From Ciona savignyi (taxonomy: Eukaryota > Chordata > Ascidiacea > Phlebobranchia > Cionidae), in the NCBI GenBank assembly GCA_000149265.1, contig CH003403.1:901146-965145 (forward strand): a DNA stretch of 64,000 nucleotides. Direction: 5' to 3'. Under the pieces are notes generated by a model that saw only the letters and a list, made by a program, of their open reading frames with translations, did not search any database and was not told the DNA's origin. The position numbers were made by a program, and so were the translations under genes. Of the stretch, positions 40,085 through 51,400 are shown one piece after another (the first letter of the stretch is position 1; every line of letters begins with the position of its first letter).

Positions 40085-43000
40085 ATTTATGGAAAGTTTG
40101 CTTACATACATAAATCGTTAAAGACATCTAAAAAAGGGAAACTAACTATAACTGTGTTCCTATTGCTAAGCCAATCACTTATTTTAGTTTTTCCCGTCTG
40201 CGTTTCCTTTTTATACGGGTAGCGCAATAAAGAAATAGTGTTTAACAAGTTTAAAGACATAGTGTGTTATTAGTACTGATGTGTATTAGAGCAAGTAAGG
40301 GAAAATTACTAAGGATATACAGATGAATCTATTCATGGTCGTATATTTGTATTGTGGTCGCACATTACGATAGAATCAAATGACTGTGGAAAACATGGTA
40401 GAAAAAACTCCCTATTTTTGTTGGATATTCCTGTACATATACTGCACAGTGGTTGTAGCGGAAAATATGCGGTTCCGCAATATGAAAATATTGGAAAGCG
40501 ATTGGTGGTTGCTCAAAGAAGGAAAATTCACACTGGGTTGGAATAAGAAAATAAAGATTCAAAAAATAAAATCTCTAGGTCTAGATTATGACAGCAAGGA
40601 AATATATTGGACTAAATTATGTAAATTTTAATCAGTAATTACACTTTTCTTATACATGACTTGATTTAAATAACCATGAAGTGTTTTGATGAGTGATAGC
40701 TTATAATACAACCGATGGACATTACAATATAAACATAAAATCACACTTATACGCGTTTCGTACCAAATTATAAAGCTGTTAGCTAATGTGTATTGGGTGT
40801 TAGACACATTTATTTGATCGGTAAAACAAAACTATATAACTGCATCGTATATAATGCATAGCAAGATCTCACGTGACTGTGGTGTTGTGAAGATTGTTAC
40901 AACCTCCCTGTTTTTCTAAACACCGGGAGGGAATGTGACAAACCTGGACAAATATTGGATATTTGGAGGAACTAACCAAGGGGAATTCTTAGGAATACTT
41001 TAACATTGTTTGCTTATCGTGTTTGACAAAGAGCGTTACTAGTTCCTTTCGATATTTGTACAGCAAACTATATTTCGTGAAATTAATTATTCAAATACGC
41101 AAATTTTCACATCAAGCGATTTATATTTCCCTCAATTAATTAAGCCTTTTTCCTTGAGCCAGCAGCCAAAAATATTATTGGCACATAACCTATAGGCTTA
41201 TCTGAATTAAGCATAAAAAAAGTCACGTTTTCGGATTATCCATTTTTCTCCAATGTCTTTTTTATATCCGTTATGTTATTGTTTGTACAATTATAATCAC
41301 ACAAAAAAAAACTCAAAATTAAGGTATTAATATTGCTGGATTTTATACCTTTATACTGGTTTATAAAACTATTTCAAAATTTTAAAAAACGGTAACATTA
41401 TAGCCCCAATAGCGCGGAAAATTATAAAAAGTCAACAAATTATACATATATAGAAGACTTGAAATTCTCGTAAAGGTATTGGCGGGAATTTTTAACATTT
41501 GTTTAATTTCCATAAAATTATACGACTTGCTTTGTTTCCGAATAAGAGATCTGTTGATATTGTGACGTAACACTGTCTATTCAGAATGACAAAAAAATCC
41601 AAAATGACTTGCATTTTCTATTTTAAAATACTGTAAATAATTTTTTAAATTTGAAAAGTCGTGTAATTTAATTAAATCTTCCGTCATGTGATATTACAAA
41701 AAAAAACAACATTACATTACTACTCTTTCACTTATTGGACAGAAAACTTTGGTTTAATTAAACTTTTTTTATTAAGTTTTATTTATTATCGTTCATGATT
41801 GATATCCTAATACACTAGATTGAAAAGTACGAAATCATTTGTGTTCTTAATCAAGGCACTTGTCGGATATCATCTGAACCCAATGGATTGGTGTGTTTAG
41901 CGAATAAACACACAAGTCACTTTAGCCATAACAGTAGAACTGTCTCAATCATATACAACACACAGTTTAGTTTAGTTTGATTTATTTATTTTTTGCCCCA
42001 GTATTAAAATGGCAATCAAATCACGACACGGGAACAGGAAAAGACGGCAAAACGAAAGGTCGTTAAAACACACCATTTAAAAAAGAAGGATATAATTAAA
42101 TAAATATAGCGGACGCGGCCGCCAAACCTAGGCGAAAGAACAATAATGAGCAAACAAAATTTATTTTAAACCAAAACAACATAGAATCCTGAATACTGCA
42201 ATAACACTGGTAACACGTTGTGAAATGATTGGCTGTGTGATGGAGCCAACTGATTTTTCCATTCACAGAGGTAAACACGACCGATTGTTTACGATCTTTG
42301 TAAGATTTATCGTCGCCATTATTGTTTATATTATATCGATGTCACGAGGGAATAAGATCGCTATTGTATTCCCTTTTTTCCCACAATTTCACTGAACTAT
42401 AAAACGCTAGTTTTTTACTGCCTGAGCATTATCGTGAGGTAATCGGTCTTTTGGTAGTATGTTTTGGAATTAACGGTTAGAAAGAAGATGTGTATGACGT
42501 GCTTTGGCTCCTGTTCAGCCACAATTTGGTAAATATTGGTTTTATTTCTCAAACTAGTAATTTTTGTGATAATTAAATTGTACATATATTTTTTCCTAGA
42601 AAACCGTCATTTCAAGACCTTTCGTTCCGCCATCATTTAAATTCGAATAAATTCACCAGTTTTGGACAATGACGCGTTATTTCAAACTCTGAATAAAGGA
42701 CGCCGTCTATAAGCATACTGCAACCTCTCATTAAGACAGGTGTTAGGAGCCAGCACCTTGTCGGGAAGTTACAATCTTGTTTCATTAGATAGTGTTTACT
42801 AGTAGTACACCATCCAACGTAATGAATGATAAGCATTGATGCACTGCCACCAACACAGAACACATGTTTGACAAAATCCCAACAACGAGTCAATATACGG
42901 AGTCCTACCACACATCAAACACTGCACCTATTTCTCATATATCGTGTGTATTTGTTCACTCGGTGAACATTAACTAGAGAACACGGGATACATGCTCAGT

Positions 43001-43090
43001 CATATATAGAAGGGGTGTATTTGAACAAAAATTGTTAATTCGAACTTTCAGATGTGAACAGGCCTGCTTATCAATACTGGGCTAAATAAC
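40085..43090. other. Intergenic between PY genes 1 and 2
   Basis: AT-rich, with several ORFs of 60-92 codons (for example 40380-40631 and 42633-42911) that show no domains, no splice partners and AT-driven composition. It holds a family B repeat at 41963-42150 and decayed SINE text at about 41860-41960. No gene supported. Confidence 0.5.
41963..42150 (+). repeat. Family B repeat
   Basis: CAGTTTAGTTTAGTTTGATT, TTTTTTGCCCCAGTATTAAA, GGAAAAGACGGCAAAACG and GCGGACGCGGCCGCCAAACC, matching 14937-15110 almost end to end. Confidence 0.88.
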
Positions 43091-43129
43091 TAGGATAAGT
43101 TAAAGTTAACTTTTACCATTTTAAGGCAA

Positions 43130-43340
43130 TTTTTTTTGCTTTTTAAGGCAAAAATGAGATTTTAGGGAAAGATTATTCAAATGATTTAAAGGCAATTGAT
43201 TTCTAAGATTTTAGGAAAAGATTATTCAAATGATTTTAAGGAAATTGATTTCTAATATTTAAAAAAAGGTTATTTAAATGATTTAAATGAAGGCAAGTAA
43301 ATTTCTGAGATTTTAATTCAATTAGATTTCTAATAATTAA
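43130..43340. repeat. AT-rich tandem repeat of about 52 bp
   Basis: Three to four diverged copies of a unit containing AAAGATTATTCAAATGATTT and GGCAATTGATTTCTAA. It lies about 700 bases upstream of PY gene 2. Confidence 0.75.
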
Positions 43341-43642
43341 ATAAAATTAATTTAAACGTATTTGGTGTAATAGATAGGCTTGGAGGCTAGATTTATGTTT
43401 CTTGTCAGATATGGTATAAAAGGTTTGATGTCAACAAATATATAACTGGTTTTATATATTTTCAATTGGATAAACGAGTTTATGTTTTCCTTATTTCCTT
43501 GTGTTGTTGCAAGCAGTGTCAACAAAGCGAAATAAGTGATGAGAAAATGCTTTCTACCACCGAATAGATTGGTGGATTGGTATGTCTCTCAGTCAAAAGG
43601 GTTATGGTTCAAAACTGATCGCTAGCTTTTTTACTGTTATTT

Positions 43643-43752
43643 TAACCGAGCAAGTTTTGAGACTATAATGGGATCGTTACTCGGACTGTTTTTGTATAGT
43701 AGTCGGTATATGTATCGGTTGCGTTAACCATTTGGCCACACGACCGTACTGT
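43643..43752 (-). repeat. Family C tRNA-like element
   Basis: CAAGTTTTGAGACTATAATGG at one end and GTTGCGTTAACCATTTGGCC then CACACGACCGTAC at the other. Decayed SINE family A body follows to about 43880. Confidence 0.75.
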
Positions 43753-44056
43753 TCGTTGTGGTCTTTGAGGATGGCACTTAACGGAAATTGGGCCTAGTTG
43801 ATTAATGGGTTGTACCATTTCGAAGTAACTTTATAATAAAATACAACACACTAATAGCTTCGGCGACTGCTGGTGCGAGTTATTCAATGGAAACCATGAT
43901 ACATTCATCAACGAGCCTTCCCCCGCTCATTTAACCTTCATGTTAATTCTAAGGTTAGGTAAGAAATCCAACCTTTACCTCGCTTTACCCATTAATTAAT
44001 TCATTATTAACCGGTGGCATTATTACCTCCACAGCTGCCTAATAAATAGGTTAAAC

Positions 44057-44638
44057 ATGGATATGACTACAATATCAACACCGCCTTCCCTAAACCCACC
44101 ATCCAGCAGTAACAATCAATGGTGGGATATAATCGGACCTATTATTGCCTTCCTTTTCATTTTCATCATTCTGGCGTCATGCTGTAAATGTATTCTCCAA
44201 TCATGCGGCAACTGTTGGCCGTTCAGCAGCAGACAGAACGAACACGATTTAGAACAAAGAGTTGGGAATGACAACTCAGTTTTTAACGCTGATGAGGACC
44301 TTCCTCCGTCCTACTCTGTGACCCGGTTGAGTCCCGATCCCGAGATGTTCCGGGTTGCAGTGGTGAGCGAGTCATCGGAGAGCAGACGAACTTCAACCAC
44401 GGTATCGGAAAAGCTGCCATCCTACGCCGAGATAGTGGAGGAAAAGCGACAAAAGGAAGAGCACCACCACGCGGCGAACGAATCCACGCAAACTCTCCAC
44501 GTGGTGGAGGAAGCTTCATCTCCTGACGTAATAACGGATGTCGTCACGCCACCACACGTCATAGTAGACGATCTAGAACAATCTTCTAGCGACGAAGACA
44601 CCCCGCCTCCCCCACCGTACACGCGATCAGAACAATGA
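44057..44638 (+). CDS. Single-pass membrane protein with three PY motifs (PY gene 2), intronless
   Basis: 193 codons in one frame. A Ser/Pro/Asn-rich N-terminus ends in QWW and runs into a transmembrane helix (about 25-41, GPIIAFLFIFIILA). A Cys cluster (C42, C43, C45, C50, C53) follows at the membrane face and could be palmitoylated. The cytosolic tail is acidic and holds PPSY (83-86), LPSY (120-123, in EKLPSYAEI) and PPPY (185-188, at the C-terminus). Layout (short ectodomain, TM, Cys cluster, PPxY) recalls the STMC6/Shisa/WBP1-type adaptors, but the six conserved ectodomain cysteines of that group are absent. GC-rich coding sequence stands out from the AT-rich flanks. Paralogous in design to the genes at 39499 and 46990. 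Confidence 0.8.
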   Translation: MDMTTISTPPSLNPPSSSNNQWWDIIGPIIAFLFIFIILASCCKCILQSCGNCWPFSSRQNEHDLEQRVGNDNSVFNADEDLPPSYSVTRLSPDPEMFRVAVVSESSESRRTSTTVSEKLPSYAEIVEEKRQKEEHHHAANESTQTLHVVEEASSPDVITDVVTPPHVIVDDLEQSSSDEDTPPPPPYTRSEQ

Positions 44639-45063
44639 CAACAACCTACCTCTCACTGTTTTTTATTTGATTTTCTTCCCTTTTCTAATGCACTTTTATT
44701 TTGACTAAAAATTCGACGGCTATTTATCACTTTTGCAATGATCACGTGAGCCTGAAAATTTTGCTTCGATCTATTTATTGCGCAACTTATATTACAATAA
44801 TTTAAAATATTATGTTCCCTATATTTTCATGAGGTTTCAATTTCATTGTGCAGGGGGTTTCCCTTTAGTGATAGTAGTTCAAGAATGAGTTTTCCATGAT
44901 GATCATGTAGTACAGTCATTGCCTATATGTTAAAAATAGGCTTGGTAACTTTGTATATATGCTGTTATTTAAAAAAAACAAGAATTGTATCACGAAAGGT
45001 TACATTCACACGAAACTTAAATGCTAGCCATTCTCTGGAGCTCCCACAGTAATATTTATAGAG

Positions 45064-45115
45064 TTCGAACGGTTGTGTGGCCGAATGGTTAAGGAACCGA
45101 TTCATATACCGAGTT
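45064..45115 (+). repeat. Family C tRNA-like fragment, forward
   Basis: GGTTGTGTGGCCGAATGGTT then AAGGAACCGATTCATATACCG is the start of the element in forward orientation. Confidence 0.65.
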
Positions 45116-45611
45116 AATACGAGTTATAAAGAGACCAACAAAGGTATTCCATACAATAATAGTTCAGTAAAGAACTATTTTGAGCTTAAAATTTACCCTG
45201 AAAAATGTCTTCTAACATTGTGGAACAGAGTGCGTTATTTGCGCTTTCAGTACCCGCTGTATGTGACCGTCGCAGGTTTGCAGGTTTATTACATCACCAA
45301 CACATAATCTGCGCTCAACAAATAAATATGTTATTTGCGTTCACGTTATAAGTAGCATATGAGACTGTTCAAACAAATCTATAAATAAACTGTTTGACGT
45401 TTGGTCTGCTGAGAGAGATGACGAAAAACGCAATTCGAGAGTTTCCACTATTTACAAAAAGTGGGGTTTACTTATTTGTATTTATTAGAAGTCTTTTATA
45501 ATTTATTTTCTAAATATGAAGTCCTTCTCTCATATTTTCTTTACTAGTTTAACAGAATCAAATATTTTACCCAAAAAATAAGGTTAATTATTTTTATTTT
45601 ATTTTTTACAT

Positions 45612-45700
45612 AGCCAAGTTTCGAACCAATATTTGGGTATGTTTTTAAATCGCATACTTTGTAAAAATCGGTCACGTGAACCATTCGGCCACACGGTAAA
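45612..45700 (-). repeat. Family C tRNA-like element
   Basis: CCAAGTTTCGAACCAATATT at one end and GTGAACCATTCGGCCACACG at the other. Confidence 0.75.
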
Positions 45701-46989
45701 TTATCCTGTCAGTCAAAAAGGTCACTCACAAACAAATATTAAATATTGAAAATGGATTTGCTTTTAAAATAAGGAAAATGCTGTTCCAATGCCACGAACT
45801 TTACACGTTGTTTTTTTTCAAAGCTGCATTCCCAAAACTACAACACATAAACATTTAAAAGATTTACATACACGGTTTTATTGCCTTTCGGATGGTTTTA
45901 TGGGACATAGACTTGTTTTTACGTGGGTAAAGAAATCAAACAGAAAACATCATTACATGCTCGTTGTGTCCGGTTGGTCTTTGTCTACTATCTTTATTAA
46001 TTTACTTTGACCGATTAGCGGCGGGTTGAAAAATTTAAACAGCTTCAAAATAAGAACCCGCTACAGTTAAAGTTGATTTGTGTTTTGTACTTATGTTTAC
46101 TTATATGTAAGTTATCTCGACACTCTCTCGTTTAGTGGGATTTGATTAATTGTGGCTAAACAAACTTGGCACACGAGTCAAAGTCTATTGTTGGTTATTC
46201 AACTTTGCATTTCGTATGTTTTCCAAGAAACATATTCATTGCGACAACAACCCGCACTGTGATAGCTCGCGTTGAACAAATACGTGATTTGTGTCAACAT
46301 TACTTAGAAAGTTGCATCGCGAATTCACGAAAACAACGTCCGAAGTTGTGTCCTCTTGGCCGCACGTTCACAAGTTGGAAACTGATTCACCTTAAACCGA
46401 GTTCATACTCGTAAAGGTCAAATCAATCCGGACAGAGATACTATAGGCCTTGTGTTTTTGGTGCGATTTTCCTCGTAAACGTTAAATTTGCGACAATGCT
46501 GTTTATATGATGGCCACAAACAGGGCAATAAAAGGGATAAAGTCGATTTTACGAGTCTAGCGACCTCGGGAACGTGTTTTGTCGCTCTGTTACCATCCAA
46601 GTCATTGTGACTGGCGATGAAATTCTCCACACTAAATGTCAATCAAATTGAAACGATCGCTCCCAAATTTGCCTTGGGATTAAAATAACGGCCGAACTGC
46701 CACATTTCGCCCGGGTCACTGACCCAATGAAGGTGTTCCTTTGTGGGTGAAAGTTAATCATTAATTTCTCATGATCCAAATTGTATAAATTAGTTGGATC
46801 TCCCACAAGCACCACATTTACAAGCCCGCATAGGAAGGAAATATACTTCTTAGCTATATACCAAGTATCGGGAGCCAAAATATTTCTGGTGGTTTCCCCA
46901 AGTAGAAACTTTGTATTATTATTGTCAATAGCAATATTCGAGTTATACCAGCGATTCTCGGGTTCAAGAGCAATTGTAGAAATCTCATT

Positions 46990-47466
46990 ATGAGCGGAAC
47001 CGAAGTTCCAAGTCTCCGATCCACGAGCCAAGATTGGTGGTGCGGACACCAGGAATCTGAAGACAACTGCGAAGTCACGTGGTATGCGCAGTTAACAATC
47101 TGCGCAGTAGTAATCATGGCGGCGGCATTTATCATCGCAATCGTCATAACTCTGTGTTCGTCATGCTCAAGAAGACGAGCACGTCATCATGACGTCACGA
47201 CTTCAACGAACGCTACGTCATCGCAAATGCCGCGTCCGGACTCGTTGCCTAGTTACAACCAAATCGCGGGAAAATCCTCAAGTTTAAACACAGTGACACG
47301 TGATCATTCGTGTGTTGTAGAACTGACGGAGCTGCAGTACTACCTACCGGGTTATAGCGAGTGTGAGAACGATAGACACATTGTAGATGGGATGTATATA
47401 GGCACACCGCCTCCCTACCACACCTCAAATCAGCAGTTTCCACAAATCCACCCACCGAACCCTTGA
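46990..47466 (+). CDS. Single-pass membrane protein with three PY motifs (PY gene 3), intronless
   Basis: 158 codons. The N-terminus holds WWCGH and a second cysteine (C18, C27) that could pair outside the cell. A transmembrane helix follows (about 34-56, ICAVVIMAAAFIIAIVITL), then CSSCSRRRARHH, a Cys-Arg stop-transfer. The tail holds LPSY (86-89, in DSLPSYNQI), LPGY (119-122, in YYLPGYSEC) and PPPY (140-143, in GTPPPYHT). The LPSYxxI box is shared with PY gene 2 and LPGY with PY gene 1, which supports common ancestry. WW-domain (NEDD4-type ligase) recruitment is the known role of such motifs; the actual function is unknown. No introns. Confidence 0.78.
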   Translation: MSGTEVPSLRSTSQDWWCGHQESEDNCEVTWYAQLTICAVVIMAAAFIIAIVITLCSSCSRRRARHHDVTTSTNATSSQMPRPDSLPSYNQIAGKSSSLNTVTRDHSCVVELTELQYYLPGYSECENDRHIVDGMYIGTPPPYHTSNQQFPQIHPPNP

Positions 47467-47579
47467 TTTGGATTGGATTTTACACTTGCTTTGATTTTTC
47501 TCGTCATTTTTAAAGTTTTATTTTATCATTTTTTCTACTCTACATTGTACTTTATATGTGTCATCCCACTAAAGTTTTT

Positions 47580-47685
47580 GACCGGCCAAATTTCGAACCC
47601 ATGAAGGGCTCGCTGTTAAGACATTTATTTTGAATATAATTCGGTATGTGTATAGTCGCCTTAACCATTCGGCCAAACGACAGTG
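47580..47685 (-). repeat. Family C tRNA-like element
   Basis: GGCCAAATTTCGAACCCATG at one end and AGTCGCCTTAACCATTCGGCC at the other. Confidence 0.75.
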
Positions 47686-48455
47686 GGCTTTATTACTTCC
47701 TATATATATAAGCGATTGTTCTACAGTATTTTATTTTTACATTCTCGTTGATTTGTGTCAGGGATATATTTACAATAAACGATACTACAACCAATGGTAT
47801 ACAAAACAGAAATTAATATTGACGTGGGAAATGCACTAACCGATACAAAGTAAGCCATATGGGTTGGTGTATGAATATATAGTAAGTCGGTAATAGAATC
47901 ATCGATGCCGGCAGCCGAAGGGTTGTGGGATCGAAATCGATCTCCAATTGTCCGTCGTTTCTCTTTAGCAGAAACTTTTTCAAACCATTGAATTAATTGG
48001 TTTGCGATAGTTTTCTTTAAACTCATTCGATTTATTTAAATAAGACGGAAAAAAGAAAGGCCGAAAATCGCACCGGTAACCCGGAAGTGGACGAATCTGA
48101 CAATTTTCCGTGTTATAATGGCCATTGTTTACTATATTTTACGTGGATAAAGATATGTCACCATTAAATTTTTATTTTCACAATGGGAACCAAATTTACC
48201 TTTCACCCCATACAACAAGCCTTACATTGTATGGCTTATAATGAAACATTTTATCCAATACACTTGTTTCTGATAGTTATTAAAGTTATCAATGGAATAT
48301 CTCGTGTAAGAAGTTCTTAGTATACTGTTTAGCACATCGTTTACTTATTGCTTAGCTTAATGCATGTGGGGTTTGTTGCAGGGCAATATGCGTATATATT
48401 TGTACGGGAAATGTTGGAAAAATTAAACCAATCTTCATACAATGTTATCACGATT

Positions 48456-51400
48456 TCAAGCAGTTAGGTTCGCAGTTGTACTAGGTCGTGTCATGTTCCA
48501 AACGTTGTTAAAATTCACCGATAAATTGCTCTTGGCTGCTTTAAATGCGTCAAGTGATATTTTGTTCGACATTTTCCGTTGCTTTCTCCACATCCGCACT
48601 GTATTCGGCCTCAAATCATTCTCGTTCTCCGGAAGACCGTACATCTCTCTCGGCAGAACCTGCACGTTCGGTGGATTCGGCAATTTCTCATCAGACTTTG
48701 AATCCTTGGTCTGGACGGCCGGTGTTTTCGGCAAATAAAGTGAAGCGAGTCGACACTCGTATCGCTTGTTATGTCGACTTCGTACTTCGCGCAGCTGCTT
48801 CTTCTGCGCGTCAATTGATGACGTCAAAGCATCCTGAAGTCGCTGCGTCTCGTTATTGTTGATTTCCTTCTTTATCTGTGACGTTGTTTTTTTTATTTAT
48901 TTCACAGGTTTTGAACTACGAAACATTGAGTCCTGAAGAACGAACTTGACGCAGAAAAGATGTGTTTGTCCAAATACTGTTGTTGTATATCAAATTTTAT
49001 TCTACATAATACATACATAAGCAAATTCTACATAAGAATCGGTTGCTTTAATCATTCTGCCAGACGAACTATGGTAGGCTACTTATCATTATCCACGATT
49101 TAAGTGATTGGTTTAGGCAACGTCCACTTAGTGACAAGGACACAACCAACTAGTTTTGAATCTACAACCTTTAAGCTAAAGTTATGACTTGTTTAATTCA
49201 ACCATTCAAACCAATGCACCTATTGGGTTAAGTCTTATTTTCTTATTTCGTTGTAACGTATTTTTTTATTTTTTTACCGTGGTTTGTTCTGAATCTATGA
49301 TTGGCTTGTTACTAAGATGGTTGTTTAGTATTACTTTAAATATGTATAACATTCAAAATAAGAATCGGTCGCGTTAACCATTCAGCCATACGACTGTGCC
49401 AAACGCAGATAATTTAAGAAAGGTTGTTAGTAAAACGTCATCACTTGTTACTATAGATCATCATACGTCATCATACGTTTTTATACGTCACCATACGTCT
49501 TCATACGTTTTCATGCGTCACCATACGTCATCATACGTCATCATACGTTTTCATACGTCACCATACGTTTTCTGCCGACGTTACTCGGTCCATGATGAGT
49601 TTCTCCCTTTGTTCCCTATGACGTCTGCTCATCCTGGAGTAAACATCCAACATCCTCTCGCTCTTCATTCTTCCGAGTTTGCTCATCTTCATCGAGCTTG
49701 GCTCGATCCGCAACAGCTGAAGAGTTTTCTAATCATTAGAATCATATTTTAGTTTAGTTTACTTTATTCATTTTTTGCCTCAGTGTTTTTTTAAAGAATA
49801 TTTATTTCCCCAGTAGATGTGACATATGGTTGGTAGATCACATCATGCAGGCAATCGGGTTAGTGGTTGCAATGAGTAACAAAACCTGAAGGATATTCTT
49901 CATATGGTTATAAATCCGTGATTAAGTTAGAGGCCGGAAGTTACCGCACTGGAAGTGCTGGCAAATTCTATCGTATCGTTTTAAACCGCTGTGGTGTTGC
50001 GTGGTTGATGCAAATAAAAGGTTTTAAAAATAAAATTTGATTCAAAAACCGCTGATTTTACTTCATATTCTGTTAAATACTAATTTCTATCAGTGAGTTA
50101 AATTGTCACATCGTGCACAGATATAGTTTTAAATTTTGGATATTGTAGTGTAAGTGTATATATGCGAATAACATGTTTCTGATGTTTTGTTACATCTCAT
50201 CAACCCACTAGGATACCATTATACCTTCAAAATAAACCTGTCCCACTAAAAGGTAAAAAATATTCCTTAAATTGTTTACTTTGGGAAAAATTTAGCCTGA
50301 CAGTATCGCTGTAATGTAGAGCTTCATTCGCATTCCCATTAAGCTGTTCAGCGCAACTTGACCAGTGATTGTCCCTATCTAACATCATGTGTGTCCGTCG
50401 TGTAATTCCGACAGCAAATTAACGGTAGCAATTGGAAATATATTCCCATTGACCCACATTATGCTCCACACAACATGCATTTCAAAACAAGTTTGGTAAT
50501 ATACCTGACTTGACGACATCGCTTCATTTTTCGGATCATGACTACCACCTGACGTCATTAAATCATCACCTAGGTCACATCCGGAACCTATAAGTTTTGC
50601 CCATGCTCCCAGCCCGGACCTTGCGTTGGCGTAGCTCTTGGCGAAACCATAGGTTCCACGCATAGATGGACCACCGTGGAACCGGGAATCTGGGTTGGTT
50701 CGGTTTAAAACAGAAAAAAATGGCAAAACCCCGTAAAATCACGTTAATTATCAAATCATACTAATCATTGGTATAACTATAGACATAAACCTTTTAATAA
50801 AGACGCAAATTAAAAATGGTTAAATTGGCAGATGTGGAGTGGTTGGGTGAAAGCGTGGACGGCAACACGACATAAAGATAACTCATTAAAACATCCCTGT
50901 TTTACAATTATACAGTTTTATTTATTAATTGAACACGAATTAATTATATAAAGTGTCCGAATTAGAGATGAAAACAAAACGTTCCTATAATCCACCTTAA
51001 TTGAGATTCACATAAACAATGGACTTACTGCTCCAGACGCCTCGTTGCTTTGGTGCGATGTCGGGAAGTTTTATCACTGCGTTTGCATCTTTTTGGAAGC
51101 TCGCGCCCGGCTGGGTCTCGGTTCGAACCTCGGGGGTTACATGTGTTGACGCTTCCCTGATTGCTGTTTCCAATCCTTTGGCTGTGGAAAGCAATAAAAT
51201 TAAAAATTGTTTTCCCTCGGAAATATGAACACCTTACATCTCGACTTAAATATATTTCGATGGGGATATTTTTCCGTTTACGGAATTAACAGTTTTAAAT
51301 TACAAGGTTTATTTAAAGAATTAAAAATGTACACAATAACATTAGTGTCGGGATAATAAAAGGCTAGTTTTACGACATGAATATCCTATCTTAATTACCG

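Noticed and set aside
42633..42911. 92-codon minus-strand ORF with several Cys residues
   Set aside because: No recognisable domain, signal peptide or splice-compatible neighbour; could be chance in this length of intergenic DNA.
46639..47049. 136-codon minus-strand ORF
   Set aside because: Overlaps PY gene 1-type gene 3 at 46990 in antisense and lacks domain or splice support.
49396..49752. 118-codon ORF with His-Thr-Ser-Ser-Tyr-Val repeats
   Set aside because: Translation of the TACGTCA minisatellite in an intron of the opposite-strand gene.
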